The translations under genes and the position numbers were made by a program. This document shows positions 24,344 through 32,703 of a stretch of DNA of 64,000 bases, piece by piece. How positions within the stretch are numbered: the stretch's first letter is position 1; each line of letters begins with the position of its first letter. The DNA lies in assembly GCA_030603065.1 (NCBI GenBank), contig JAUVYN010000003.1:27230-91229 (forward strand), in the 5' to 3' direction. The notes beneath the pieces are model-generated. The model made no database searches and was not told the DNA's origin. It worked only from the letters and a program-made list of their open reading frames with translations. Source of the DNA: Pseudomonas sp. Its GTDB lineage: Bacteria > Pseudomonadota > Gammaproteobacteria > Pseudomonadales > Pseudomonadaceae.

Positions 24344-25429
24344 TCACTCGGCGTTGATCAGCGCCTCGACTTCGGCGATACGGGTGCGCAGGGTGGCGGC
24401 ATCGGCGCAGCGCAACGTGGCATGGCCTACCTTGCGCCCGGCCTTGAATGCCTTGCCATAGTGGTGAAGGTGCACATCGGTCAGCGCGGTGATCTTCTCT
24501 GTCGGCGGTACCCTGCCGATGAAGTTGAGCATTGCACTGGCACCGACCAGCGCAGTGGAGCCCAGCGGAAGACCGGCAATGGCGCGCAGATGGTTCTCGA
24601 ACTGACTGCACTCGGCGCCTTCGATGGTCCAATGCCCTGAGTTATGCACGCGGGGGGCGATTTCATTGGCCTTGAGGCCCCCATCGACTTCAAAGAACTC
24701 GAAGGCGAGCACGCCCACGTACTCCAGCTTGCCGAGAACACGCTCGGCATAATCCTCCGCCAGAGCCTGCAGCGGGTGGCCGGAACTGGCTACCGACAGA
24801 CGCAGGATGCCGTTCTCGTGGGTATTGTGGACCAGCGGATAGAAACAGGTCTGACCGCTCCGGGCGCGGACGGCTATAAGTGAGACTTCACCACTGAAAG
24901 GCACAAAACCCTCCAGAATGCAGGGTACACTGCCCAGTTCAGCGAAAGCGTTCTGCACATCCTCAGGATGGCGCAGTACCTTCTGGCCCTTGCCGTCGTA
25001 GCCCAGGGTACGCGTCTTGAGAACTGCCGGCAGGCCGATCCGTCTTACCGCCGCGTCCAGGTTCTCCTGGGACTGGATATCGGCAAATTCGGGGGTAGGG
25101 ATGCCAAGCTCCTGAAACATCGATTTTTCGAACCAGCGGTCTCGAGCGATACGCAGGGACTCGGCACTGGGATAAACCGGGACGAACTGGGAAAGGAAGG
25201 CGACGGTTTCGGCCGGGACGCTCTCGAACTCGAAGGTAACCAGATCCACCTCGTCGGCCAGCTGACGCAGATGATCGCGATCACTGTAATCGGCACGGAT
25301 GTGTTCGCCCAGAGCCTGAGCACAGGCATCAGGGGCAGGATCCAGGAAGGCGAACTGCTGGCCGAGTGGAGTGCCGGCCAGGGCCAGCATGCGTCCGAGT
25401 TGTCCACCGCCGATGACACCGATCTTCAT
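24344..25429 (-). CDS. purK: N5-carboxyaminoimidazole ribonucleotide synthase
   Basis: Uses ATP and bicarbonate to carboxylate aminoimidazole ribonucleotide in purine synthesis. The 361-residue ATP-grasp enzyme starts KIGVIGGGQLGRML and shows LKTRTLGYDGKGQ, FVPFSGEVS and NEIAPRVHNSGHWT. It forms a two-gene operon with purE, 10 bp apart. Its substrate bicarbonate links it to the SbtA/SbtB and pyruvate carboxylase genes upstream on the same strand. Confidence 0.97.
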   Translation of the reverse strand: MKIGVIGGGQLGRMLALAGTPLGQQFAFLDPAPDACAQALGEHIRADYSDRDHLRQLADEVDLVTFEFESVPAETVAFLSQFVPVYPSAESLRIARDRWFEKSMFQELGIPTPEFADIQSQENLDAAVRRIGLPAVLKTRTLGYDGKGQKVLRHPEDVQNAFAELGSVPCILEGFVPFSGEVSLIAVRARSGQTCFYPLVHNTHENGILRLSVASSGHPLQALAEDYAERVLGKLEYVGVLAFEFFEVDGGLKANEIAPRVHNSGHWTIEGAECSQFENHLRAIAGLPLGSTALVGASAMLNFIGRVPPTEKITALTDVHLHHYGKAFKAGRKVGHATLRCADAATLRTRIAEVEALINAE

Positions 25430-25439
25430 GCTCTGTTCC

Positions 25440-25931
25440 TCACGCCTGCCGGGGGTCGGGATTGTCCAGTACGGTTTCCGTCTGCCGGTTGCGGAAATCC
25501 TTCAGGGCATCATGGTACTGCGGATACTTGGCGCCGAGAATGCTTGCGGCCAGCAAGGCAGCGTTTACCGCACCGGCCTTGCCGATCGCCAGGGTCGCGA
25601 CCGGGACGCCGGCAGGCATCTGCACGATCGACAGCAGCGAATCGACACCCGAGAGCATGGAAGACTGCACCGGCACGCCCAGCACCGGCAGATGGGTCTT
25701 GGCCGCGCACATGCCCGGCAGATGGGCGGCGCCGCCGGCACCGGCAATGATCACTTCGATACCGCGCTCGGCGGCCTCATCGGCATACTGAAACAGCAGG
25801 TCCGGCGTGCGGTGGGCGGATACCACCTTGACTTCGAAGGGTACGCCCAGCTGTTCCAGCGTATCGGCCGTATGGCTCATGGTGGACCAGTCGGACTTGG
25901 AGCCCATGATCACGCCTACCAGTGCGGTCAT
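25440..25931 (-). CDS. purE: N5-carboxyaminoimidazole ribonucleotide mutase
   Basis: Moves the carboxyl group of N5-CAIR to carbon 4. The 163-residue protein has [10 protein letters not shown] (residues 6-15), VVSAHRTPD and [12 protein letters not shown], the class I PurE motifs. ATG 25931 (MTALVGV) is the family start; an upstream in-frame ATG at 25949 would add six residues. It is followed by purK. Confidence 0.97.
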   Translation of the reverse strand: MTALVGVIMGSKSDWSTMSHTADTLEQLGVPFEVKVVSAHRTPDLLFQYADEAAERGIEVIIAGAGGAAHLPGMCAAKTHLPVLGVPVQSSMLSGVDSLLSIVQMPAGVPVATLAIGKAGAVNAALLAASILGAKYPQYHDALKDFRNRQTETVLDNPDPRQA

Positions 25932-25979
25932 CTTCAGTGCCTCGCTCAAAGTTTCCGCCCGCAGGCGGTAAAAACCAAC

Positions 25980-26008
25980 AAGCCACGGCAGACGAGCTGA
26001 CGTGGCTT
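25980..26008 (-). terminator. Hairpin between sbtB and purE
   Basis: AAGCCACG and CGTGGCTT pair across a 13-base loop in the 178-bp gap. On the minus strand the stem is followed by GTTGGTTTTTACC, so it may end the pyc-sbt transcript or lie in the purE leader. Confidence 0.4.
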
Positions 26009-26109
26009 GATGACGCAGGAACCGGGGATGCCGTCCTGCTGATTCGGAAAGCGGCGCATTATACGCTCAAATGGTCGCCTACGTATCGTCTGATCTGTAA
26101 ACGGACGGC

Positions 26110-26412
26110 TCAGAACTTCTGAGCGCGCAACACTTCCACTTCCGACAGAAAGCAGACCATTGCGTAGTTATCGTAGTAGCGCTGCTGAACCGCGTGAGCC
26201 ATGCGCTCGGCCAGTTCGCGATTGCAGATGATCTCTACTCGGATATTGCCATCATTGGCCCAGCCGGCGCTGCGCACCCCGCGCGTCCCGCGCCCGCGAG
26301 CGTCAGATATGGTCCAGCCAGGCGCGCCCAGCTGTTCGAGCTCCTTGAGAAGGCGGGCCTCGAGAGCGGCCTCGCAGATGATGGTAAGCAAAGTGCGGGT
26401 TGGCATGCTCAT
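26110..26412 (-). CDS. P-II-like SbtB-type regulator
   Basis: A 100-residue protein that resembles the P-II fold (start TRTLLTIICEAALEARLLKELEQLGAPGWTI, then RVEIICNRELAERMAHAVQQRYYDNYAMVCFLSEVEVLR). Position next to an SbtA permease, with only 10 bp between them, points to SbtB, which in cyanobacteria binds adenine nucleotides and gates SbtA. The C-terminal CGPEGC redox loop of some cyanobacterial SbtB proteins is absent; this one ends RAQKF. GAGGAG lies 6 bp before the ATG. Ligand unknown. Confidence 0.78.
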   Translation of the reverse strand: MSMPTRTLLTIICEAALEARLLKELEQLGAPGWTISDARGRGTRGVRSAGWANDGNIRVEIICNRELAERMAHAVQQRYYDNYAMVCFLSEVEVLRAQKF

Positions 26413-26422
26413 GGACGTCTCC

Positions 26423-27355
26423 TCAGGCTGCCAGCCATTCGGCCAGCGACAGGTAAAGCGGTATGCCTACCAGTATGTTGAAGGGGAAGGTGATACCCAG
26501 CGAGGCGGTCAGTGACAGGGCCGGGTTGGCTTCCGGCAAAGCCAGGCGCATTGCTGCAGGCACTGCTATGTAGGATCCACTGGCAGCCAGCGTGGCCAGT
26601 ACCGTCACGCCCCCCACCGAAAGTCCCAGCGCATGTCCGAGCAGGCCGCCGACCACGGCACCGAATAGCGGGAACACCAGCGCAAAGGCGGCAAGACGCA
26701 CGCCTGCGGTGCGCAGGCTGCCCAGATGACGCGAGGCGATCAGGCCCATCTCCAGCAGAAAGAACGCGAGTACCGGCTTGAACATGCTGGTATACAGCGG
26801 CTCCAGCGGCGCGATGGCCTCCTTGCCAGCCAGCACGCCGATTATCAGGCCGCCAAGTAGCAGCATGATGCTCTTGCCGAAAAACACCTCATGACTCAAT
26901 GCCTTCCAGTTGGTATCCCGGCTGACGCCCTTGGCCAGCAGGATGCCGACAATGATGGCCGGTATTTCCAGCACGGCGACGAACAGCGGCATGTAGCTTT
27001 CGAAGAAGATCTCGCGTGACAGCAGGTAGGCGATCACCACCGCGAAGGTCGCCGCGCTGACCGAGCCATAGTGCGCCGCGATGCTGGCGGCATCGGTGCG
27101 ACCGAAGCGCAGTGCGCGCAGTACCGGGAAGGCGACCAGCGGCAGCAGGATGCCCATCACCATGACGGCCAGGGCCTGGCCGATAAGCGCCGGGCTGGCC
27201 TGGGCTGCCAGCTCGACGCCCCCATGCAGACCGATCGCCAGCAGCAGGATCATCGACAGGGTATCGTAGAGCCCCGGCGGCAGTTTCAGCTCGCTTTTCA
27301 CCAGGCCGGCGAAAAGCCCGAAGATGAAGAACAGTACAACCGGATCAAACCCCAT
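26423..27355 (-). CDS. Sodium-dependent bicarbonate permease, SbtA family
   Basis: A 310-residue polytopic inner membrane protein with about ten hydrophobic segments. The family features include GLKSELKLP-like start (LFAGLVKSELKLPPGLYDTLSMILLLAIGLHGGVEL), the AHYGSVSAATFAVV motif in the first half, and ASGSYIAVPAAMR in the second half, the two inverted SbtA repeats. Cyanobacterial SbtA is longer (about 370 aa) by a cytoplasmic loop. Expected role is Na+/HCO3- symport. It lies 54 bp after the pyruvate carboxylase biotin subunit and just before sbtB. Confidence 0.82.
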   Translation of the reverse strand: MGFDPVVLFFIFGLFAGLVKSELKLPPGLYDTLSMILLLAIGLHGGVELAAQASPALIGQALAVMVMGILLPLVAFPVLRALRFGRTDAASIAAHYGSVSAATFAVVIAYLLSREIFFESYMPLFVAVLEIPAIIVGILLAKGVSRDTNWKALSHEVFFGKSIMLLLGGLIIGVLAGKEAIAPLEPLYTSMFKPVLAFFLLEMGLIASRHLGSLRTAGVRLAAFALVFPLFGAVVGGLLGHALGLSVGGVTVLATLAASGSYIAVPAAMRLALPEANPALSLTASLGITFPFNILVGIPLYLSLAEWLAA

Positions 27356-27409
27356 GCATCCCTCCGCAGTCGTCTAGTTGGGGCGGCCCTGCCGCCCGCT
27401 TATTATGTC

Positions 27410-29218
27410 TTACTCGATCTCGATCAGAATCTCACCAGGGTTGACCCGATCGCCCTTGGCGACGTTCACGGCCTTGACGGTACCGGCCACGGCTGCCTGG
27501 ATCTCGCTTTCCATCTTCATGGCTTCGCTGACCAATACCGCCTGGCCTGCCTTTACCGAATCGCCTACCTTGACCAGAACATCAACCACGTTGCCCGGCA
27601 TGCTGGTGGTAACGTGGCCCGGCTGGCTGGCCTGCTTGCGCGCGCTGCCGCCACTGCCGCCAGCGAAGCTGTTCAGTGGTTCGAAGACCGCCTCCTCGGG
27701 CATGCCGTCGAGGCTCAGATAGAAGTGGCGCTTGCCGTCCCCTTTGACGCTCACACCGGTGATGTCGACACGGTAGCTTTCGCCGTGAACGTCGATGATG
27801 AACTCGGTAGGACTGCTGTCCTGGGCGATCGGCTTGGCTGCGCCGGTTCCCGGGATGGGCAGCAGGACCTCCGGTTTGAGGGTGCCGGCAGCGCGCTCTT
27901 CGAGGAACTTGCGGCCGATGTCCGGGAACATGGCATAGGTAAGCACGTCTTCTTCGCTCTGGGCGAGGCTACCAACCTCACTGCGCAGTTTGTCCATTTC
28001 CGGTGGAATCAGGTCGGCCGGACGCACGTCGATCACTTCTTCATTACCGATTGCGCGGTGGCGCAGCTCTTCGTCGATGACGCCCGGGGTCTGGCCGTAG
28101 CGGCCCTGCAGCAGCAGCTTCACCTCGTTGGTGATGGTCTTGTAACGCTCTCCGGCAAGCACGTTGAATACCGCCTGAGTGCCGACGATCTGAGAGGTCG
28201 GGGTGACCAGCGGGGGGTAACCGAGGTCCGCACGCACCCGCGGGATCTCTTCGAAGACTTCCTGGATGCGGTTCAGTGCACCCTGCTCCCGAAGCTGGTT
28301 GGCCAGGTTGGACATCATGCCGCCGGGAACCTGATTGACCTGCACGCGGGTGTCGACCCCGGTGAACTCGCTTTCATACTGGTGGTACTTCTTGCGAACT
28401 TCGTGGAAATACAGGCTGATTTCCTGAATCAGCGCCAGATCCAGGCCGGTATCGTAGGGTGTCCCCTTGAGCGCCGCGACCATGGACTCGGTGCCTGGAT
28501 GGCTGGTGCCCCAGGCCATCGAGCCGATGGCGGTATCGATATGATCGGCGCCGGCTTCGATCGCCTTGATCTGCACCATCGCCGCCATGCCGGCGGTGTC
28601 GTGGGAGTGGATGAACACCGGCAGGCTGAGTTCGGCCTTGAGCGCGCGGACCAGATCGGCGGTGGCGAAGGGCGTCAGCAGGCCGGCCATGTCCTTGATC
28701 GCAATGGAATCCACGCCCAGCGCAGCCATCGCCTTGGCCTGTTTCACGTAGGCTTCGACGTTGTGTACCGGGCTGGTGGTGTAGGCCAGGGTGCCCTGGG
28801 CGTGCTTGCCCGCGGCCTTGACGGCAGCGATGGCCGTCTCCAGATTGCGTACATCGTTCATGGCGTCGAAGATGCGGTACACATCGATACCGTTCTCGGC
28901 GGTTTTGGCGACGAATGCCTTGACCACATCATCGCTGTAATGGCGATAGCCGAGCAGGTTCTGCCCGCGCAGGAGCATCTGCAGGCGAGTGTTGGGCAGC
29001 GCCTCGCGCAGCTTGCGCAGGCGCTCCCAGGGATCCTCCTTGAGGAAGCGCACGCAGGCGTCGAAGGTGGCGCCGCCCCACACTTCCAGCGACCAATAGC
29101 CGACCTGATCGAGTTTGGCGCAGATCGGCAGCATGTCTTCGGTGCGCAGGCGGGTGGCCAGGATCGACTGGTGGGCGTCGCGCAGAATGGTATCGGTTAC
29201 GGTGATTTTCTTGCTCAT
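27410..29218 (-). CDS. oadA: Pyruvate carboxylase subunit B (carboxyltransferase and biotin carrier)
   Basis: Transfers the carboxyl group from biotin to pyruvate to give oxaloacetate. The HMGL-like TIM barrel (TDTILRDAHQSILATRLRTEDM near the start, EVWGGATFDAC, HSHDTAGM) and the conserved PYC/OADA domain precede a C-terminal biotinyl domain with SEAMKME, where K568 is the biotinylated lysine. Lacking a sodium-pump partner, and paired with a biotin carboxylase, it is the two-subunit pyruvate carboxylase rather than oxaloacetate decarboxylase. ATG 29218 gives 602 residues; the upstream in-frame ATG at 29245 is less likely. Confidence 0.93.
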   Translation of the reverse strand: MSKKITVTDTILRDAHQSILATRLRTEDMLPICAKLDQVGYWSLEVWGGATFDACVRFLKEDPWERLRKLREALPNTRLQMLLRGQNLLGYRHYSDDVVKAFVAKTAENGIDVYRIFDAMNDVRNLETAIAAVKAAGKHAQGTLAYTTSPVHNVEAYVKQAKAMAALGVDSIAIKDMAGLLTPFATADLVRALKAELSLPVFIHSHDTAGMAAMVQIKAIEAGADHIDTAIGSMAWGTSHPGTESMVAALKGTPYDTGLDLALIQEISLYFHEVRKKYHQYESEFTGVDTRVQVNQVPGGMMSNLANQLREQGALNRIQEVFEEIPRVRADLGYPPLVTPTSQIVGTQAVFNVLAGERYKTITNEVKLLLQGRYGQTPGVIDEELRHRAIGNEEVIDVRPADLIPPEMDKLRSEVGSLAQSEEDVLTYAMFPDIGRKFLEERAAGTLKPEVLLPIPGTGAAKPIAQDSSPTEFIIDVHGESYRVDITGVSVKGDGKRHFYLSLDGMPEEAVFEPLNSFAGGSGGSARKQASQPGHVTTSMPGNVVDVLVKVGDSVKAGQAVLVSEAMKMESEIQAAVAGTVKAVNVAKGDRVNPGEILIEIE

Positions 29219-29248
29219 GTTGATCTCCTGCTGCTCAAGCGACAAGGG

Positions 29249-30664
29249 TTAAAGACCGGCGTGCGCGGCGATGGCGGTGGCGATGACCAATGCCAGTTCC
29301 TCCGGCTTGCGCTTGATCGAATACTGGGTCAGTTCGGGGTGGCTTTCGACGAAGCTGGTGTTGAACACACCACTGCGAAATTCCGGGTTCTTCAGGATTT
29401 CCTGGTAATAGGGCGTGGTGGTCTTCACGCCCTGCAAACGCATGTCGTCCAACGCACGCAGGCCACGGTCCATGGCCTCTTCCCAGGTCAGAGCCCAGAC
29501 GATGAGCTTCAGGCACATGGAGTCGTAGTAAGGCGGAATGCTGTAGCCGGTGTAGATGGCCGTATCCACCCGCACACCGGGACCGCCCGGGGCATAGTAG
29601 CGGGTGATCTTGCCGAAGCTGGGCAGGAAGTTGTTCTTCGGATCCTCGGCATTGATGCGGAACTGGATGGCGAACCCGCGATGCTGGATGTCTTCCTGCT
29701 TGATCGACAGTGGCAGACCCGCGGCGACACGGATCTGCTCGCAAACGATATCGATGCCGGTGATCTGCTCGGTGATGGTGTGCTCGACCTGCACGCGGGT
29801 GTTCATCTCCATGAAGTACACCTCGTCATCCGCCAGCAGGAACTCCACCGTGCCGGCATTCTCGTAGCCGACAGCCTGGGCCGCACGAACCGCCAGATCA
29901 CCAATGTAGGCCCGCTGTTCCGGGGTGAGCTGCGGGCTGGGCGCGATCTCGATCAGTTTCTGGTTGCGCCGCTGGATTGAGCAATCGCGCTCGAACAGGT
30001 GCACGGTGTTGCCGTGGCTGTCGGCCAGGATCTGCGCTTCGATGTGCTTGGGATTGACGATGCACTTTTCCAGGAAGACTTCGGCGCTGCCGAAGGCCTT
30101 GGTCGCTTCGGAGATTACCCGTGGGTAAGCCTGTTCCAGCTCCTCTCGACTGTTGCAGCGTCGGATACCCCGCCCACCACCGCCTGAGGTTGCCTTGAGC
30201 ATGACCGGATAACCGATCCGGTCGCCTTCGCGCAGGGCTTCGGCAAGGTCCGCGACGTTCCCCTCGGTACCTGGGGTAACCGGAACGCCGGCGGCGATCA
30301 TGCTGCGCCGGGCCTCGGTCTTGTCGCCCATGCGCCGGATCACCTCGGCCGAGGGGCCGATGAAGCGAATGCCACGCGTTGCGCAGATTTCCGCCAGCTC
30401 GGCGTTTTCGGACAGGAAGCCATACCCCGGATGCAAGGCATCGCAGCCGGTCTCCACGGCGAGATTCACCAGCTGGCGCGGATTGAGGTAGCCGGCCAGC
30501 GGGTCGCTGCCGATGTTGTAGGACTCGTCGGCGCGCTTGACGTGCAGGGCGTAGCGGTCGGCGTCGGTGTAGACGGCCACCGAACGAATCCCCATCTCCG
30601 CGCAGGCACGGACGATACGGACGGCAATTTCGCCGCGGTTGGCAATGAGTATTTTCTTGATCAC
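29249..30664 (-). CDS. Pyruvate carboxylase subunit A (biotin carboxylase)
   Basis: Carboxylates biotin on the partner subunit using ATP and bicarbonate. The 471-residue ATP-grasp enzyme has KILIANRGEIAVRIVRA, the glycine-rich SGGGGRGIRR loop, ERDCSIQRRNQK, and EMNTRVQVEHTITE, all AccC-like. Start is GTG at 30664. The downstream gene follows after 30 bp. Replenishes oxaloacetate for gluconeogenesis and anaplerosis. The divergent LysR gene is its likely regulator. Confidence 0.93.
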   Translation of the reverse strand: MIKKILIANRGEIAVRIVRACAEMGIRSVAVYTDADRYALHVKRADESYNIGSDPLAGYLNPRQLVNLAVETGCDALHPGYGFLSENAELAEICATRGIRFIGPSAEVIRRMGDKTEARRSMIAAGVPVTPGTEGNVADLAEALREGDRIGYPVMLKATSGGGGRGIRRCNSREELEQAYPRVISEATKAFGSAEVFLEKCIVNPKHIEAQILADSHGNTVHLFERDCSIQRRNQKLIEIAPSPQLTPEQRAYIGDLAVRAAQAVGYENAGTVEFLLADDEVYFMEMNTRVQVEHTITEQITGIDIVCEQIRVAAGLPLSIKQEDIQHRGFAIQFRINAEDPKNNFLPSFGKITRYYAPGGPGVRVDTAIYTGYSIPPYYDSMCLKLIVWALTWEEAMDRGLRALDDMRLQGVKTTTPYYQEILKNPEFRSGVFNTSFVESHPELTQYSIKRKPEELALVIATAIAAHAGL

Positions 30665-30810
30665 TTGGACCTGTCCTCTCGCGGGTGATCGGTTTCATAC
30701 ACCTTACTTGCGGGGATCAATGGAGGAAAACGAATTATTGTGTGGTTCAGCATAAGTAATAGCTAATATTCGTTCCAAGCCTCCTTCCCTGATACTTAAA
30801 GGTAGACCAC
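30665..30810. promoter_or_regulatory. Divergent promoter region of pyruvate carboxylase and LysR genes
   Basis: This 146-bp gap between the two divergent genes is AT-rich in its middle (about 30725-30775, with TAATAGCTAATATTCG), where a LysR T-N11-A type site would be expected. I cannot fix the operator by eye. Confidence 0.4.
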
Positions 30811-31749
30811 GTGCGTAAAGCCTTACTCCGGATGACCCTTAGACAACTGCAGGTGTTCCGAGCGGTGTGCAGCCATCTCTCCTACAGCCGGGCGGCGGAG
30901 GAGATGGCACTGACCCAATCTGCAGTGAGCCAGCAGATCCGTCAGCTTGAAGAACAGGTGGGGTCGCCCCTTTTCGAGTATGTTGGCAAGCGGCTTTATC
31001 TGACCGAGGCGGCAAACAGTCTTGCCGGTGCAGCGGAGGACATCTTTCAACGGCTGGATAGCCTGGACATGAGCTTGTCGAGCCTGCAGGGGCAGCTACG
31101 CGGGGAATTGCGCCTGGCAGTGGTCAGCAGCATCCAGTATCTGACCCCGCATCTGCTGGCGGCCTTTCTGAAAACCCATCCCGAGGTCACTGTCCGGCTC
31201 GAGGTGGCGCGGCGTGCTCAGGTTATCCAGCGCCTGCATGACAATCAGGACGACGTGGTGCTGATGGCGCTGGTGCCCGAGGACCGTGCCCTGGAGTTCT
31301 TTCCGTTCCTGAACAATCCGATCATTGCCGTGGCTCGGCCTGATCACCCTCTGGCTGGCCTGGCCGGGTTACCACTTTCCGCCCTGGAAAGGCACATGGT
31401 GCTGCAGCGCGAACAGGGTTCCGGTACCCGCAAGGCCTGTGATGAATTCCTGCAGCTCAAGCGCGTTCATCTGCAGCGGGTGATGCAGCTGGGCTCAAGC
31501 GATGCGCTGGTTCAGGGCGTGCTGGCGGGATTGGGTATCGCACTGGTTACCCGCCACGCAGTAGCACCCTACTTGCATAACGGGGAACTGGTATCGCTCG
31601 ATCTGCACGAGTTGCCCCTGGTGCGCAGCTGGTGCGCAGTTCATGCCCGCGGCAAGCATCTGAGCCCGGTCGCCGAGGCGTTCCTGGCCTTTCTGCGCGA
31701 AGAGCGCGCCCGGGTCAGAGAGCTGGCCGGGCGATTTGCACCTTCCTGA
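30811..31749 (+). CDS. LysR-family transcriptional regulator (PycR type)
   Basis: 312 residues with an N-terminal winged helix (LRQLQVFRAVCSHLSYSRAAEEMALTQSAVSQQIRQLE, about residues 9-47) and a C-terminal effector-binding domain. Its sequence and its divergent position next to pyruvate carboxylase match the pseudomonad LysR known as PycR. The start is GTG at 30811 (MRKALLRMTLRQL); an internal ATG at 30832 is possible. It probably controls pyc and maybe sbtAB by binding the shared intergenic region. Confidence 0.85.
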   Translation: MRKALLRMTLRQLQVFRAVCSHLSYSRAAEEMALTQSAVSQQIRQLEEQVGSPLFEYVGKRLYLTEAANSLAGAAEDIFQRLDSLDMSLSSLQGQLRGELRLAVVSSIQYLTPHLLAAFLKTHPEVTVRLEVARRAQVIQRLHDNQDDVVLMALVPEDRALEFFPFLNNPIIAVARPDHPLAGLAGLPLSALERHMVLQREQGSGTRKACDEFLQLKRVHLQRVMQLGSSDALVQGVLAGLGIALVTRHAVAPYLHNGELVSLDLHELPLVRSWCAVHARGKHLSPVAEAFLAFLREERARVRELAGRFAPS

Positions 31750-31751
31750 TA

Positions 31752-31946
31752 TTACTGCAGGCCGCCCTGGCGAAGCCGATAACCGGCCAGCTCCGGGTAA
31801 TCCGCTACCATGGCGTGCAGCGCCTGGCTGTCGCGATAGTCCTCGATGGCTCGCCGGTAGGCCATACGTCGCTTGTCCTCCTGGCGTCGCTTCTCGCGCC
31901 GTGGGTTGCTGCCGGTCTCGCTGTCGAACTCTGTTTCGAAGGCCAT
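31752..31946 (-). CDS. Small highly charged hypothetical protein
   Basis: 64 residues, acidic N-terminus (TEFDSETGSN) then a basic stretch (PRREKRRQEDKRRMAYRRAIEDYR), no cysteines or membrane helix. A ribosome site GGAGAG lies 7 bp before the ATG. It resembles the small PA3496-type proteins of pseudomonads in composition, but I cannot confirm this. Its stop is 2 bp from the convergent LysR gene end. Real but unassigned. Confidence 0.55.
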   Translation of the reverse strand: MAFETEFDSETGSNPRREKRRQEDKRRMAYRRAIEDYRDSQALHAMVADYPELAGYRLRQGGLQ

Positions 31947-32167
31947 GGTGACTCTCCGTGGAGTGGATTTCGTTTCGCATGACCATGTTTGCCAGGCTTT
32001 CGTGAAGCGATGATGACAGCCAGAGAGTGTCGTGGCCTTGAGGGTAGATGGTCTGAGGGAGCATTGCAGGCTGCCATCCGCAAGGTGAAAACCAGATGGG
32101 AGGGAATGCGCAGGATGTCAGCGGTGGTTGGCCACGGATCTGGCCACCAAGGTTTGTTGAGCAGGAC
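31947..32167. other. Intergenic region with no recognised gene
   Basis: Short open frames exist on both strands, but none has a credible ribosome site and family pattern. A TTGGCCACGGATCTGGCCACCAA-like repeat near 32130-32150 could fold as a hairpin. I see no RNA gene. Confidence 0.4.
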
Positions 32168-32197
32168 GCGTGCCCCCCGATGATTCGGAGGGCACGC
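32168..32197 (-). terminator. Hairpin after the DksA-like gene
   Basis: GCGTGCCCCCC and GGAGGGCACGC pair almost fully, giving a strong GC-rich stem starting 11 bp after the stop codon of the DksA-like gene. It lacks a T tract on the minus strand, so termination is likely but not certain. Confidence 0.55.
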
Positions 32198-32208
32198 ATT
32201 CGCGAGGC

Positions 32209-32628
32209 TTAGGCTTCGCGAACGTGCTGTTCGAGCTTTTCCTGACGCTCCTTGGCTTCGATGCACAGGGTCGCCGTGGGGCGCAGCATCAGGCGGCGCA
32301 GACCGATCGGCTCGCCGGTTTCCTCGCACCAGCCGTAGCTGCCATCGGCGACTCGCGTCAGGGCTTCATCGATCTTGTCGAGCAGCTTCTTTTCACGTTC
32401 CAGTAGACGCAGCTGCCACTGCCGCTGTTCTTCGGCAGCGCCGATATCGGCCACGTCGCTGCCTGGCTCATATTCGCGCAGGGCCTGAAACTCCGAGTCG
32501 ATGCGAGTCTGAAGGTCCGTCCGCTGTTCCATCAGCAGGTTGTGAAAGAACGCAAGCTGTTGTTCGTTCATGTAGGCGTCGGCGGGTTGGGCAAGGATTT
32601 CTTCTGCAGAGAGAACCTTTTCGCTCAT
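32209..32628 (-). CDS. DksA-family RNA polymerase-binding protein, zinc-independent type
   Basis: 139 residues: an N-terminal segment, a coiled-coil, and a C-terminal DksA/TraR zinc-finger-like domain. The usual four zinc cysteines are reduced to two: C101-x2-T104 and C122-x2-A125 (YGWCEETGEPIG, TLCIEA), the pattern known for P. aeruginosa DksA2, which works without zinc. The coiled-coil tip motif DxxDxA reads DVADIG (residues 58-63), so the alanine is glycine. ATG 32628 is chosen over an in-frame TTG at 32646. In P. aeruginosa dksA2 is under Zur; no Zur box is seen upstream here. Confidence 0.8.
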   Translation of the reverse strand: MSEKVLSAEEILAQPADAYMNEQQLAFFHNLLMEQRTDLQTRIDSEFQALREYEPGSDVADIGAAEEQRQWQLRLLEREKKLLDKIDEALTRVADGSYGWCEETGEPIGLRRLMLRPTATLCIEAKERQEKLEQHVREA

Positions 32629-32703
32629 GATCTTGGGCCTGTGCAATCGTCAAATGTTGGGTTGGGGTGTATGGGAGATTGAACCCGCAGTTTAGTTCCG
32701 CTT

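Noticed and set aside
27071-29980. 969-codon open frame on the plus strand opposite pyruvate carboxylase and sbtA
   Set aside because: It is the antisense of confidently assigned genes with strong motifs. High GC makes long antisense frames, and its translation has no recognisable domain or ribosome site.
31989-32183. 64-codon open frame in the gap before the DksA-like gene
   Set aside because: No family pattern and no good ribosome site; overlaps a terminator-like hairpin.
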